A stretch of DNA of 64,000 nt. Origin: Phytoseiulus persimilis (Eukaryota > Arthropoda > Arachnida > Mesostigmata > Phytoseiidae). The stretch's first letter is position 1. Every line of letters starts with the position of its first letter. The DNA lies in contig CM075103.1 of NCBI GenBank assembly GCA_037576195.1, positions 8,618,001 through 8,682,000 of the forward strand, written 5' to 3'. Below, one piece after another: positions 1 through 11,565 of the stretch. The notes below the pieces were generated by a model. The model saw nothing but the letters and a program-made list of their open reading frames with translations, ran no database searches and was not told where the DNA came from. Position numbers and translations under genes: made by a program.

Positions 1-3000
1 GAAATCGTTGCCAACCGGTTTTCCAGCCATGCCCTCGAGGGCGTTTCACGCGAGGGGAGGTCCGTGCCCAGGTCGGCTGAGCAACAAACGCTCATTCGAG
101 TGCTTCTAGCCGTGCTCTCTTCCGGGGGTTGCCAAGCAACCAGAAACGGCCTGGTCGCCCCCAAACAATGAGCTCCTCGCGAAAGCCCGCAAGTCGTGTA
201 TCATATCACCTCATCTGCATATCTGGGCATTATATGCGCGCAGGCGGCGAACACTCCCGAGTGGATTCATGGGGAATCACTTTATTTATTGCCTGACGCG
301 GGGAGCGGGCCGCAGGGAAGTGCAGAGAGAATGAGCTGATGAAAATCGAACACGGACGATTCGAAGAGGTCTGCGGTGTTCGAGACTTCTTCTCAGGTTA
401 GACATCTTGTTTCGTTGACAATGCCCGCGTCCGAGAAGCCCGCGTCGGAGAATAAAGAGGCGATAAAGCTGAACAGCCGAATATTACTCAATCGAACAGC
501 GAGACGGAATAACACTGTCGAAGAACGATGTCGGCGATTCTTCTGTTTCCGTGATGGGAATCTGTTATGAGCCGTTGGAAGGCGCTCCTGGGACGCCAGT
601 CTCTGGCGCTCGGGCCCACCACGTAAACAAACAAGTAGCGATTATGGTGGAAACGGCAAATAATTATGACTTGCCATGTGAGTTGCAATAATTCGGCCCG
701 CTTATTCGGTCGGCTTATGCATGGTGAGCCGTTTGGCAGACGAGCGCTTGCGGACGATGGGATAAAATTGGAACGGCAGATGCCGTCGCAACTCAGGCTC
801 ACAGAAGTCCCGGCCGTAAGAAAACAGGTGGAACAGAGTCACGACGTCATTCAATGAGACGGGGCTTGGCAAGCATGAGAACGACGACGGCCGCTACGAC
901 GGAAAGATGGAGTGTGCAACACGGGAGGATCGACTTCGAATCAAGAATCGACTCAAACCGCGGATACGGCTCCAGAAGCTTGTGCAGGGCGCCGACCGAC
1001 GCGAAGATGGTCCTTCTCGCGGAAGCCGAGAAGTATCCATCGCGTGGCCTCTCGAAATCAATATTGCCGGCTTTATTGCGAAGTATGCTCCTGTCATCGA
1101 TGCCCTGTTCGACTTCATTTCTGCAGAGAGATTACTTCGGAGATGTATTGTCGACCTGGTCTCGTAGCTCCTTGAATCCTCTCTGGTCGAGTTCGGTGCA
1201 TCGGGTACGGTGTCGTGTTCGATTCAGGATATTTTCCGCGCGATGACGTGTCACATATTCAGCTGGCGCTGCTCTGAGAGAGTCGGGCTTGAGCGGCCGC
1301 TCGCAAAGTGTGGGTTTCCAGGAATCAACCTTTATGGCCTCGAACGTCTCCTACTGCCCTCCGTTTCGGACGGGCTCCGGTATCTTAAGTTTAAGAGACG
1401 GGAAGCCCGGGGACCGTTCTCGGAGTGGATTCTCGAGCCCTGGGCCAGAGTTCCAGCCGTCTCGGGCTCCGAGCTCGCAGTCGAGACCGCGGCTCAGTGA
1501 GACGTCAATGTGAATCTGAACGTGTCGTGCGAACCGTGCTGTCCACTGTTTGTCCGCTCCGTCGCTCAAGCACGTTTGTGAAAACCCCCTCGTTCTCTCG
1601 CTTGCCACACCACATTTGGGGAACGCTACAGGCTGAATCTAATAGCCCGAATACGAAATATTTTCGGGGGTACAGATAGAATCTCTGGAGCCGCTCGCAA
1701 CGAGCCGCTGGTGGGGAAGCAAGAGATTTCGTTGAGCAACAGTTTGGGCCCTTGCCTCCTCCGTGGAGCTTCGAGATCAGTGCTCAACTCTTGGCATTTC
1801 GCAAGCGCGATCTCCGACCGAATAGATCGATAACGGATTCGATCAGGCACTGCTGGCATCTGCCGCCGTGCCCTCGACGTCGAATCGTGGTCGTTGCCAA
1901 ACCGACTCTAGAGAGCACGCTCCGTATCGAGCGAACACACTTTTGTTGATTAATTCTCATTAGAATTCGAATGGAATCGGCCGCGGCGGCGGTGACGGTG
2001 GCCCGCGGAGGACCTCGTCGGTGAGGCTCACGGCGACGACGTCTATTTGCACTTCGTTGACGGCGAAATGTCCGATGGAGCGTGATGGCTTGTCTGTTGT
2101 TCCGACCCGATGACACGAGCCAAGGCTCTCAGCTTGACACCGGGAGCGCAGGCTCAGTCTCACCTCGACGAACATTATCTCCACGTTCTCAGTCGAATGA
2201 GTTACCGGCTCTCGATGCGCCCAACAAAGCCCGTAGTATCCGCGGCTCAGTAATGAGCAGCGAATAACGTCCGCCCCTGAGAGCATTTTGGACGAACAGC
2301 TCGAGAGCTTTCCCGTTCCGATTTGGTTCTCCCGTCGTTCTTCGCTGAGCTACTAGTTTGACAGCCGCCACAATCCTGTCTCAGAACCTATGTCGTCAAA
2401 CGCCTCGTCTCTCCGTCGATCGGAACGCATTTCCGATGACAACTATTCCAGTTTGACGCGAGAAATTCCCCTCCTCTGCGCCGCCGCCGTGGGTCCAGTC
2501 GTGTTGCCCGACTAACAAAGTGGCCGCCCGGCCGGCTCAGAATATAGCCATCAGTCCAAAAAGTCCAATAAACCCCGGCACAATGGTCGTGCTGCTGGTC
2601 ACATTGAACAAAGACGATTCTGCCGGGTTTCCTTGTGTGGCTGCTGTGACTTGTGGTCGACGCGGTGCCGGAGGTGCCGCCTAAGCCGCTGCTTTGCTGA
2701 CGGACTGGCAAATCGGAGACAGTGACGCAAAAATAGCGGGCTGCCTAAGGTGACAACAAACACGACCGCGGCCACATCCACTACGATTGTCGTCGACAGT
2801 AAAATATTGCGCAAGATCGGGGCTCTACAGAAACGAGGCCCCGTTGAAGCCGTCCGAAACGTCACCGCACAGCGTGAATTTTTACAACTGGGAGGGCCCG
2901 GCTAGAAAATTTAACTTCAAGAAGCTCGTTAAAGCGCCGCGCTACTGTCGTAGCGCCGGCGACCTGGAGCCACTTTGCGGGGCAAAAACGCCGGGATTCC

Positions 3001-3257
3001 GTGAATGGAACCGAGAACGGAATTCGAACCCGAGCTGGAGTGACAGAAGAACCTAATGATTCCCTTTCTTCGGAGTTCGATTGATTTGTTCCGAAACTAA
3101 AGTCTGGGGACAATTATCAGACAATAAACCGGGAGCTGGCCGCTGATTCTCGTTCTCTCCAACGTGCCGACGCATGAATAATCTACTGGTCCGGCTCACC
3201 GGCCGTGCAACCCAACACTGACCGTCCAACTGACTGACATGCGTGACTTGCTTGCAG
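1..3257. other. Upstream region, no exon recognised
   Basis: Mixed-composition DNA on the 5' side of the receptor gene. The gene still needs at least one exon carrying its start codon and signal peptide and ending one base into a codon, but no convincing ATG plus hydrophobic stretch plus donor was found here. A short reading beginning MVVLLVTLN at 2583 is hydrophobic but too short and has no good donor. The missing exon may lie to the left of the window, as large first introns are common in this family. Confidence 0.4.
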
Positions 3258-6200
3258 AGCCGCGTGTGATGGTGACCGGCGTGCTGGGCGGCCGCGTCGG
3301 TCTTCCCTGTAATATACAACCCAACTCAACAGAGGACGAAGTTTCGCTTGTGTTGTGGTAAGTAAGCTCTTCGACTCCATCCAAACTCCTTCGAACTTCA
3401 CTCGGAAGCCAATCGTCGCGTCCTCATCACACCTGTGATCCACGTCGAAGTTGTCCATGATTGGAGATGAGCTCCGCAGTCCGAATGTGGAGGATCTGGA
3501 GAGATATGGTCTCTGAATCCGGTGCTCCCGATCCGAGATATCTCACCGACGGGGAGCGCCCACTCAGGTTTCTCGGAATTTCGAATCCTTGTTTTCTCTC
3601 GGCTCGGAGTCTGTTCAATGTTTGATTCATCATGTCAAAGGTCAGTCCTTCGTTGCTCCGCTCCAGCGATTCGAGAAGAATGTCGACGATCTGAATAATG
3701 GAAATCTCCCCGCCCCCCATACGTACCGGTCGCGAGTTGGCCGGATAAGGTTTTCGGGGTCGCTGAGCAAGACGGGGGTGTCATTTTCGCCCCGCTGTCG
3801 CTATTCAATTCAAGCCTGTTCCGAGACGGGGTTCCTAATACTCGGTTCTACAGAGATGAGGTTGGTGTACGGCGTCGTGATCTCGAAACTTCTCTGGACA
3901 GAATGGGGCTCCGGTTCAGACGGGAATCCGAACAAATCAGTTCGACTGAATCTGGCTCCCATACGACACCTCAAAGAGATCGAAAAGATCTCTGTCAGGC
4001 TTTGTGGGAACCCACCACTTTTTTTTTTTTATAGAATCATTCATTTGATTGCCATCGAATTCGAGATTGAACTCCAGTCGGCGCATTGAGTCCACTCCGC
4101 TTCTGTTCCTTCGAATCCTCCAGGATTCTTCATTGGGGGCCCCCTCCTCAGCAGATGACCATGTCGAACGATCTCCTCGAAGCGTTGTCCGTCCTCAGGT
4201 ACAAGGATGACTCGACAACTCCGATCTACTCGCTGGACTCTAGAAAAACGACTCTGAGAAACGCTCACCACGCACCGGTCTATTGGCTGAACGGACGGGC
4301 TTACCTGAAAGCGGCGGCAGCAACAACAATCCCCAGCATTTCATCCGGATTAGGTTTCAAACGGGCTAACGATGAAATTCCTAATGAAGCCACCGCCAAT
4401 TCTCCCACATCCCTCCTGGAATTGAAGGATCTCGAGAAGCAGGACGAAGCTTTGTATCGGTGCAGGGTGGATTTCAAGAAGGCCCGTACGCGGAACTACG
4501 AAGTGCAGCTGAAAGTCATCGGTGAGTCGCGTTTGGAAGCGTTGCTCCCTTTTCGACAGGAACCTGCCCGCGTATCGCAAAAGCAGAAATAATACTTTCG
4601 CGACACGTCGCATTCGAAGGCAACAGCCCGCAGCGTTGGCAGAATAATAACGCCCATGTCTCCGCGGCGTTCGAGAACGTCTCGGAAATGATGGCTCGGA
4701 GTCTGCGCGGGCGGCAGCAGAGTGGCCCGCGCATGAACGCCCGGTAGTTTTAAGTCTCTGGAATGAAGGGAACTAATGAAATCACTAACAGAACTCCTCT
4801 CCGTTTGCCATCATTCAGTTCCGCCGAGCAGAATAGCGGTGACCGACCAACGGGGAACGGTCCTGCAGAACAACGCTGTGATCGGTCCGTACAGTGGCGG
4901 TGACAAACTCGTTCTTAAGTGCCAAGCTTATGGAGGTAAGCGCCTGTTCCCTCAACGCGCTCCGCGTCTTCCGCTACAGAGACGACGGTTTCACTCCACC
5001 TTTGCTGGGATTGAGAAGAATGAATCCGACTCCGTTCCTTCAGGGAATCCTCCTTCGATCGTCAGCTGGTACCGAGGTGCCATCGTTCTGCCGACGCCCT
5101 CGGCGAAGAGCCCCGAAGTCTCCCAGGACTTTCTCGCCCCGCAGAACGGACTCAAACTGCTGCAGACGGCGGAACACGCGAGCGATCTAGTGTTTCCATC
5201 GTTGGACCACGAGAGCCTCCTCGTGACGTTCACCTGCGTAGTATCCAACAACAACATATCACAGCCGCTGACCAGTTCGGTCACGTTAGACATTTACTGT
5301 GAGTCAGCCTGAAGCGCAAGTTCCTGAGCCCTTCGCTCCAGTCCGAGAGTTCCAACTGACATCGAGTCCGCTGACAACCTTACAGTTCGACCTTCACGCG
5401 TCTGGATCTCGACCGCGGCTTCGAACGTTCTCTCGGCCGGCACGGCGGTGACCTTCCAATGCTCGTCTTCAGGATCTCGACCACCGGCGGTCATCCAGTG
5501 GTTCAAGGGCGGCGAGCGGCTGAACGCAACGGCCTCGCAAAGTAATACCAGCAGCTCGAACAATTCATCGATCGGGACCTGGCATACCTCAACTATCGAG
5601 TTGATACCGCGGCCGGAAGACGACGGGAAACAACTCACGTGCCGGGCCGATAACCCTGCGATGCCTCCGTCTATAAACCACGATTATCATGGGAGGCACG
5701 GGAACGCTATAACGGACGGTATCACACTTGAGGTGCAATGTAAGTACAATTCGTGAGTTGCTTGCCCAGCTCCTTACCTCGTTCGCTCGGTGGCCTTCCT
5801 GCCGGTCCGCCTGTTCGTCCGCGTAACCGCCCGTCGTGCAGTTACCTGGCTTGTATAACAGTACGTTCATATTAGAGGAGCAATAGTTTCCTTTCTCGGC
5901 CACGGACTAGAAAAGAACTACGCCGTTGGCAAGATGGCGGCATATCCAGTCCTCTAGTGCAGCAGTCACCAACTTAGACTAAACACAATCGAGGACAGCA
6001 AAAGGGGAGATTCGTCCATCTCGGGGAGAATGCGATGTGATTCCGATCAGAATCGGACATGATTATGACCGAGCTATGGCTATTCTATAGTCTCACCTCG
6101 AAAACATAATCGTAACTTTCAATTATAGTCATTCTAATAATAATAATCATATCCATCGAAATTATGGCTATTTAAAAAGATCATGGTCATGCTCACCAAA

Positions 6201-9200
6201 GATTTTCCATCGTGGATTATAATCATAACTATCAGAAGAATATGACCATTAATGATAATCATGGTTATGTTAGCAGTGATTCATCATGATTTGAAATCAT
6301 GATCATCAAGAGGATATGACCATCGAGATGAGTCATAATCATTATAAATTATTATTGATCATTATCAATTATTTTTGATCATTATCAATGATTATTAATC
6401 ACAATCAATGATTATTGATCACCATCATGAAAAAATAAGGCTATCATTAGTTTTGGTCAGGATTCTGTTCGTCGATGCTCATTCAGCATGATCGATATCC
6501 ACAATAATGGTTATAACCTCTCTCTATTTCGACATTTCGACCGCACCAGGAATCATTCTCAAAATGGAAAATGTCTTAGCCTCATTCCAACTCCCGCTAA
6601 TCAAAACCTGTAGAAACAGAAATATCAGTTGAATCTTGATATTCCGCACCCAGGAGGAAGGGGTCCCATGGGAGACGGGAAAATCGCGTAGAACGGATCT
6701 CTAACGGGTAACTAATCTCTTCCGCTCATAGGAGAGCTCTGGGTGACGTTTTTCAGCCGAATCCGAGAACCACCCGTCACTTCGGTGGGACTTCCATAGT
6801 GCGTATCTCAGTCCTTTCTCCCGTCCCCAGTCAAACTCCCCTGTTCCTAATCGGGGATCTCTGGAAGCTTCTCAGACCGCGTTTCAGTTTTGCGGAGCTA
6901 GTTGCCATCCTCTGGGAATTCACGGTGGGGAGGGGGCCGCCCGGAGCTTTGTCAACTCTGACGCGAGGCTCCAAGTCGACTAAGCGTCTCAGGTTTTGTG
7001 GAATCTCAATTTGAACAAATGGAATCCAGCGGGAAACGCGCGTAACAAGCTGACGCGCTTCGACTGCGGCCATTTTGAAACTCGAGATTTCCTCGGGATG
7101 GGGATGAGTAATCTCGGATTGGAGTATGAGCACACTCAGCTTTGAGGGTGCTCATGTGATCCACGTGCCCACGGGAAGGAAGCATGAATGATGTATCAAC
7201 GAACGGTATGAAGTGTCTGCGGATCGAAAGCGGGTTTGATTCAGCCGGTGACCCGCGAAAACCATGGGAACGCGGTACGGATGACCAATATCCGGTCCTG
7301 ATACTTTCGCGTAGTAAGGTTCGCCTTGGCGGGCCACACAGCTCGACAGCTCAGAGCTGGGTTGAGTGACCACCGCTCAGCCGGTGAAGCGATCAAATGA
7401 CATTTTTTTCTCGAGGGACATGCCCGCCCTCGATGCCCACCACATTGACCCCCACAACTCCCCTTCCCCGAATAAGACCGGTTACTCTGAGGCGTCCTAT
7501 ATTGCTAGAGCCCGCTCGGAGTTTTTCAATAACGAGTTCATGTACTGCCTGGGGTAATGTACAGGTCCTCATTTATAACAAACATTGCACGGAGGATGGC
7601 ACGATCATTCAAGATCGAGGGTCCTGGTATAGGGGCTGATCCGGTTGCGTAATGCGACGGTCGGGGAGGTTTCCAACGGGAGTGTCCGTTATCACTCGTT
7701 CACTCTTGATGTAAGGAAATTAACTCGGTGGATGCATCGGAAGTACAGCGGACGAGCGAAAGTGGAATCGAATCACAACATTCGCGCGAAAAGTCACATC
7801 CTCAGCAAGTGGGATGCAGAGTAATCCAGTGCCTCCTCGGAGATCCTCTTAGTAGAGCAGCACTCAGGGAAGCGTGTGTGCGTGTGGAATGGGTCGGATC
7901 TAATGGGTAGGAAGGGAGAAGGGATTAGGAGGAAGTGGAAACGAGGGAAAAACGGAGCCTGTAGGCGTCGACGATTCAATAGCCAAGTGTTGATCGTCGT
8001 CGACGTCGTGCAACGTAGCGCGACGGAACCGACGGAGGGTGTACAGGGCCTTAGAATTTGAACTATTCGTTAATCTAAAGGGTTCGTTTCAGATGTGCCA
8101 CAGTTGGTCGTTAGGCTAGGGAAGAAGCTTCGGCACTCGCACATCCGCGAAGGCAGCGACGTCATTCTAGAATGTGACGTTAGGGCCAACCCTCAGCTCA
8201 TCGAAATGGGTTGGAAATACGAGGGAACCGAACTCATCACGGACACCTCTCGGGGGATTGTGATCAGCGAGCTATCCCTTGTGCTCCAAAATGTCACCAG
8301 GTATGTAACTTCAGATGTTCCCACTCAGAGACGAAACTGCAGCTCGAACTCGATCGGATCGTACCGCTGTCTCTCCGTTTCCCTCCCATCGTATTGTCTA
8401 GCGATTACGGGAAATGGATTTCGAGTCTCGTTCGATGCGTGGCTACCTTTCGTCAAGTGTCACGGGATGTACGGAAAGCTCGAGGGCCACTCGATCCCCT
8501 AGTGAGGAAACGTGAGATAGGGACCGAAGAAATTACTTGTGGATTGAAGTTGATGTTCGAGACAATGCTCTCCCACAGAAAGATGGACGGCGAGGAGGGA
8601 CTCCATATTTTTGAAACGGGACTCGCCGGGGGCGATGAGGTCGCGCTTGGGAGAGTCTTTGACTTCGCCTTGGTTTCGATTTTCGAGCACCTCGCTAATT
8701 TCTCCTGGGAGCGCTCTCGGACCCAAGGAAATATTTACATCCGGTCACAATGTGTAGCTAAGCTCTCGATATAACTTATTCACACAGACACAACCGGGGC
8801 CACTACGTGTGTACAGGAACAAACGCTGAAGGGACCGGGGACAGCGACCCGTTCCACCTCAGGGTTCGATGTGAGTTCAATTTTACTCCGATCTTGCTGA
8901 GGCTATTCGCACGAACTCCGTTTCGCACCAATGGAGCCTGGCAGGCTTCCGGAACAACTTTCATCCGAACCCATCCCTTCACAGACGAGCCCATCTGCAA
9001 AGCGGGTCTGAAGCAGGTTTACGGCGCTGCGAGGAACGAGCCCGTGAGAATTTCTTGCGAGCTCGAAGCCGACCCCGAGGAGGTGACGATCAAGTGGAAA
9101 ACGAAAAAAATGAAGTACGGAATTTCCGCGCAGAATTTCATAAAGTCCCCATCCCAGCCGACAAATGGGTTTCTAGCGGTGGAAGAGGATACTGCCAAGG

Positions 9201-11091
9201 ACACGAGCTATTTCGTCGAGACCGAGGGGACCCGCAGCTGGCTGACGATAATACCGAAGTCTGAAGACGACTACGGACCTGTGATATGCTGGGGCAAGAA
9301 TCAGATGGGTCGACAGAAAGATCCCTGCGTTTTCACGCTCATAGCTGCCGGTCCTCCAGGTCCTGTACATAACTGCAGTGTGATCAATCAGACAGAGGAA
9401 TCTTTAACGATCTCGTGCCTTGAGGGCTACGACGGAGGATCCGAAGGAGGTCAGACGTTCCACATGGAGGTCCACGACTCGGCAAATCAAAACCGAGTGC
9501 TGATCGCGAATCTGAGTTCTTCAGCGGCCCCGCCGAGTCTTCAAGCCACCGGCCTGTCTCCCTCGACTCCGTACGTGTGCACGATTTACGCGTCGAACGA
9601 AAGGGGAACAAGCCAGCCCACGATCCTCGTTGCTTCAACGATTCCTAGGCCTCTGAGCCTGTCATCGAAAGGGGGTTTCATCTTCGACTACATCGACGGT
9701 CGACTGAGCCTGAGCAACAGTCCAGCGCTGATCGCGTTCGCAATCACCGCCGCCTTGTCCTCGCTGGCTCTGGGAACTTTTCTCGTCGTCGTTCTAATCA
9801 GAAGAACGACGGGCTTCGGACATATGTTCAAGGAGAATGCGAACAAAGGTAAGTTGATGCTGACCACGGTTTTTCGTCCGCATGTACGATCGAGTCGTCA
9901 GTGGGAAAGGTTCGGACTTGAGCATGTCAACTGTTGCTAACCCATCTGAACGTCTCGTATCAAGATTGTCACAACGACACTGAAAAAGACGATGATGACC
10001 CATCTATACCTCTGCAAGAGACCAAGAAGGATCAGACGGGAATCACGGATTTCCGGAGCTTCAGTGATAGCGGGGAGGATAAGAAGTGTCCCGATATTCT
10101 ATCAGGTAATACCTCGTTATAGCCTTGAAAATGTACCTTCCCTCTCCCCCCCCCCCTCCGGGCGACAGCCAGACAACTTCGGTCTGTTCCAATTTTCGGA
10201 ATTATTTCCCGTTCTAGAGACCCAGATAATATCCAATCCCTTGACGGCGGCTGAAAGCAGTTTCACCCGTCGTTCCCCATCGTGCAATTCGCAGCTGCAT
10301 AAGCTCGAGGGGGGAACGACGAGTCCCACGAATCGTGGCTCGAAGAGGGATTCATGGGATTTCTCCAATCACAAGCCCAGAAATTCTCTACCCTCCTCGT
10401 TGTCATACCAAAATATGGCGACAATACCGAGAAAGTGTCAAGGACAACAGAACACCACAACAGGCTCGGGGCTGAAAACCCCCTCGACAAAAACTGTTAC
10501 GTTCGATATCACACCGAGCACGCATCCATACGTGAGTAACGAGGTATCCTCAGCTCCATCTTGCCAACTTGCTCTCTTCGACTCCGGCTCCCAACTCATT
10601 TGGGCGAGGGAAGGTTGGGTAGAAGGATACGGGGAAATAGCGAGAACCGGGACGTACTCATACCCGAATTCCGAGACAGGGGATGGGAGGGTCGGGGGAG
10701 GAGCTCGGGCCGCGAGCGAGGAAGACGGTCCTGGGGGGTGATTTTTTTGCTCATAATTCACCTAATGTTCCAGGCCTGGGTAGACAGCGGATCATTCTCT
10801 TTGAGCCTGCCTCGCAACCGCGGAAGTGCAAGTCATGCTTTCCTCTACGAATCTGGGCTTTCGTCTTCTCCTGGTGAAATCGCCTTCCAGAGAAGCAGTC
10901 AACGTGCCAAACTTCTCACGCTCGCCGAGCCACAAAGGGCCAAGGTTCTCAAGTGTCCCTTGTCCCTACCGGCCACTACTTCAGTTCAGGCTCTAGGAGG
11001 GCCATCGTCCCAGCAGCAAACAACAACCACAACACTTGTCCATCCTAAAAACAAAGCTCCGCTCGCGAAGCGGGATGAAGGCCATCTGTAG
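3258..11091 (+). CDS. Sidestep-family Ig/FnIII transmembrane receptor, 11 visible coding exons, 5' exon missing
   Basis: Probable cell-surface receptor of the Sidestep family; in Drosophila such proteins bind Beat-family partners and guide axons. Exons (all GT-AG): 3258-3357, 4199-4521, 4819-4935, 5044-5298, 5386-5739, 8093-8300, 8788-8870, 8985-9848, 9965-10105, 10218-10531, 10774-11091. Every junction keeps frame and the sum gives about 1,024 residues to the TAG stop. Five Ig domains are seen, each with its cysteine pair: Ig1 (LPCNI / YRCRVDF, residues ~1-140), Ig2 (LKCQAYG / FTCVVSN, ~141-264), Ig3 (FQCSSSG / LTCRADN, ~264-382), Ig4 (LECDVRA / YVCTGTN, ~382-479), Ig5 (ISCELEA / VICWGKN, ~479-598). 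Then come an FnIII domain (~599-702), a membrane helix (~726-750) and a Ser/Thr/Gln-rich tail. This five-Ig, one-FnIII, one-TM plan is that of Sidestep. The first visible exon starts inside a codon (phase 1), so a signal-peptide exon lies upstream and was not found. Paralogue identity within the family is not resolved; Nephrin-like proteins are the main alternative. Confidence 0.9.
5740..8092 (+). other. Intron 5 of the receptor (2.35 kb), largest visible intron
   Basis: Bounded by GTAAGT after VQ at 5740 and by TTTCAG before the exon at 8093. It separates Ig3 from Ig4. The first part (about 6050-6450) is strongly AT-rich and repetitive; the rest returns to normal composition. No exon-like reading with splice sites in the correct phase was seen inside it. 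Confidence 0.8.
6351..6430. repeat. 20-bp tandem repeat, four copies, inside an AT-rich block
   Basis: Four head-to-tail units of exactly 20 bp at 6351, 6371, 6391 and 6411, with consensus ATTATTGATCATTATCAATG. The first two are closest and the later two carry a few substitutions. The unit contains the palindromic core TGATCA. The surrounding 6050-6450 has many looser relatives of the form ATGATCAT, ATAATCAT and TATGACCAT, suggesting decay of a longer array. Confidence 0.75.
8985..9848 (+). other. Exon 8 of the receptor: Ig5, FnIII and membrane helix in one 864-bp exon
   Basis: Longest exon of the gene. It opens with the fifth Ig domain (first cysteine at RISCELEA, second at VICWGKN). It then runs directly through the FnIII domain, which begins near GPPGPVHNCSV and ends near the VASTIPRP strand, carrying the typical SPSTPY turn. 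A short linker leads to one hydrophobic helix at about 9725-9799 (ALIAFAITAALSS... ending VVVLI), followed by the basic stop-transfer residues RR. Several Asn-X-Ser/Thr glycosylation sites lie on the outer side. Donor is G|GTAAGT at 9849. Confidence 0.88.
9965..11091 (+). other. Cytoplasmic-tail exons 9-11 of the receptor
   Basis: Exons 9965-10105, 10218-10531 and 10774-11091 encode most of the ~270-residue intracellular tail. The first part is acidic (a run of four Asp). The middle is rich in Ser, Thr and basic residues, and the end is Gln/Thr-rich before the TAG stop at 11089-11091. No catalytic domain is visible, as expected for Sidestep proteins, whose tails are poorly conserved. The two introns are short (112 and 242 bp) and begin GTAATA and GTGAGT. 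The long C and pyrimidine tract at about 10140-10158 lies in intron 9. Confidence 0.8.
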
Positions 11092-11565
11092 TTTATGGAC
11101 TTATTCATCTTATGCTCCTCGACCTGATCGAGCCGGATCGGCTACAGCAGGAAGACTGCCCGAACGCGATGAGAAAGTCTAATGTGTTTCCGAGTGCTGG
11201 AGAGCGTTGCGTGTGCGACTTCAAATGTGAATAAGTGTAAATTCCACACAAATTCATATAAATAGATTGAATGATATATTTCGGGACTCGAGTCAGAAGG
11301 AAAGGTGCAGGGAACTCGGACACAGGAGGAATCGGGTTCTCTTCCGATAGAGCACACCATTTACATGATTCTCTGCCCAAGAGTTCATGAGCGTGACACA
11401 GAGGAAAATGGGCACAGATGGGGAAATGTTTATTTTTTTGAAGGAGGTGAAAACGACAAAAGTTGGACTTTATGTACATAAACTGTTTGTTCGTGTGTCA
11501 TGTAAAAACGAAACGAAATGATGATAACAGTTGTTGAAAATAAAGAAGAAGACAAACATTCAAAT
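11092..11565 (+). terminator. 3' UTR and polyadenylation signal of the receptor gene
   Basis: After the TAG stop there is about 450 bp without a continuing reading frame. A canonical AATAAA hexamer lies at 11539-11544 in an A-rich setting, with cleavage expected 10-30 bp further on. The exact cleavage site is inferred. No other AATAAA was noticed between the stop and this one. Confidence 0.6.

Noticed and set aside
7141-7160. Short identity (GAGGGTGCTCATGT) with 60064-60077
   Set aside because: Fourteen bases are too few, and the flanks diverge at once, so chance is sufficient.
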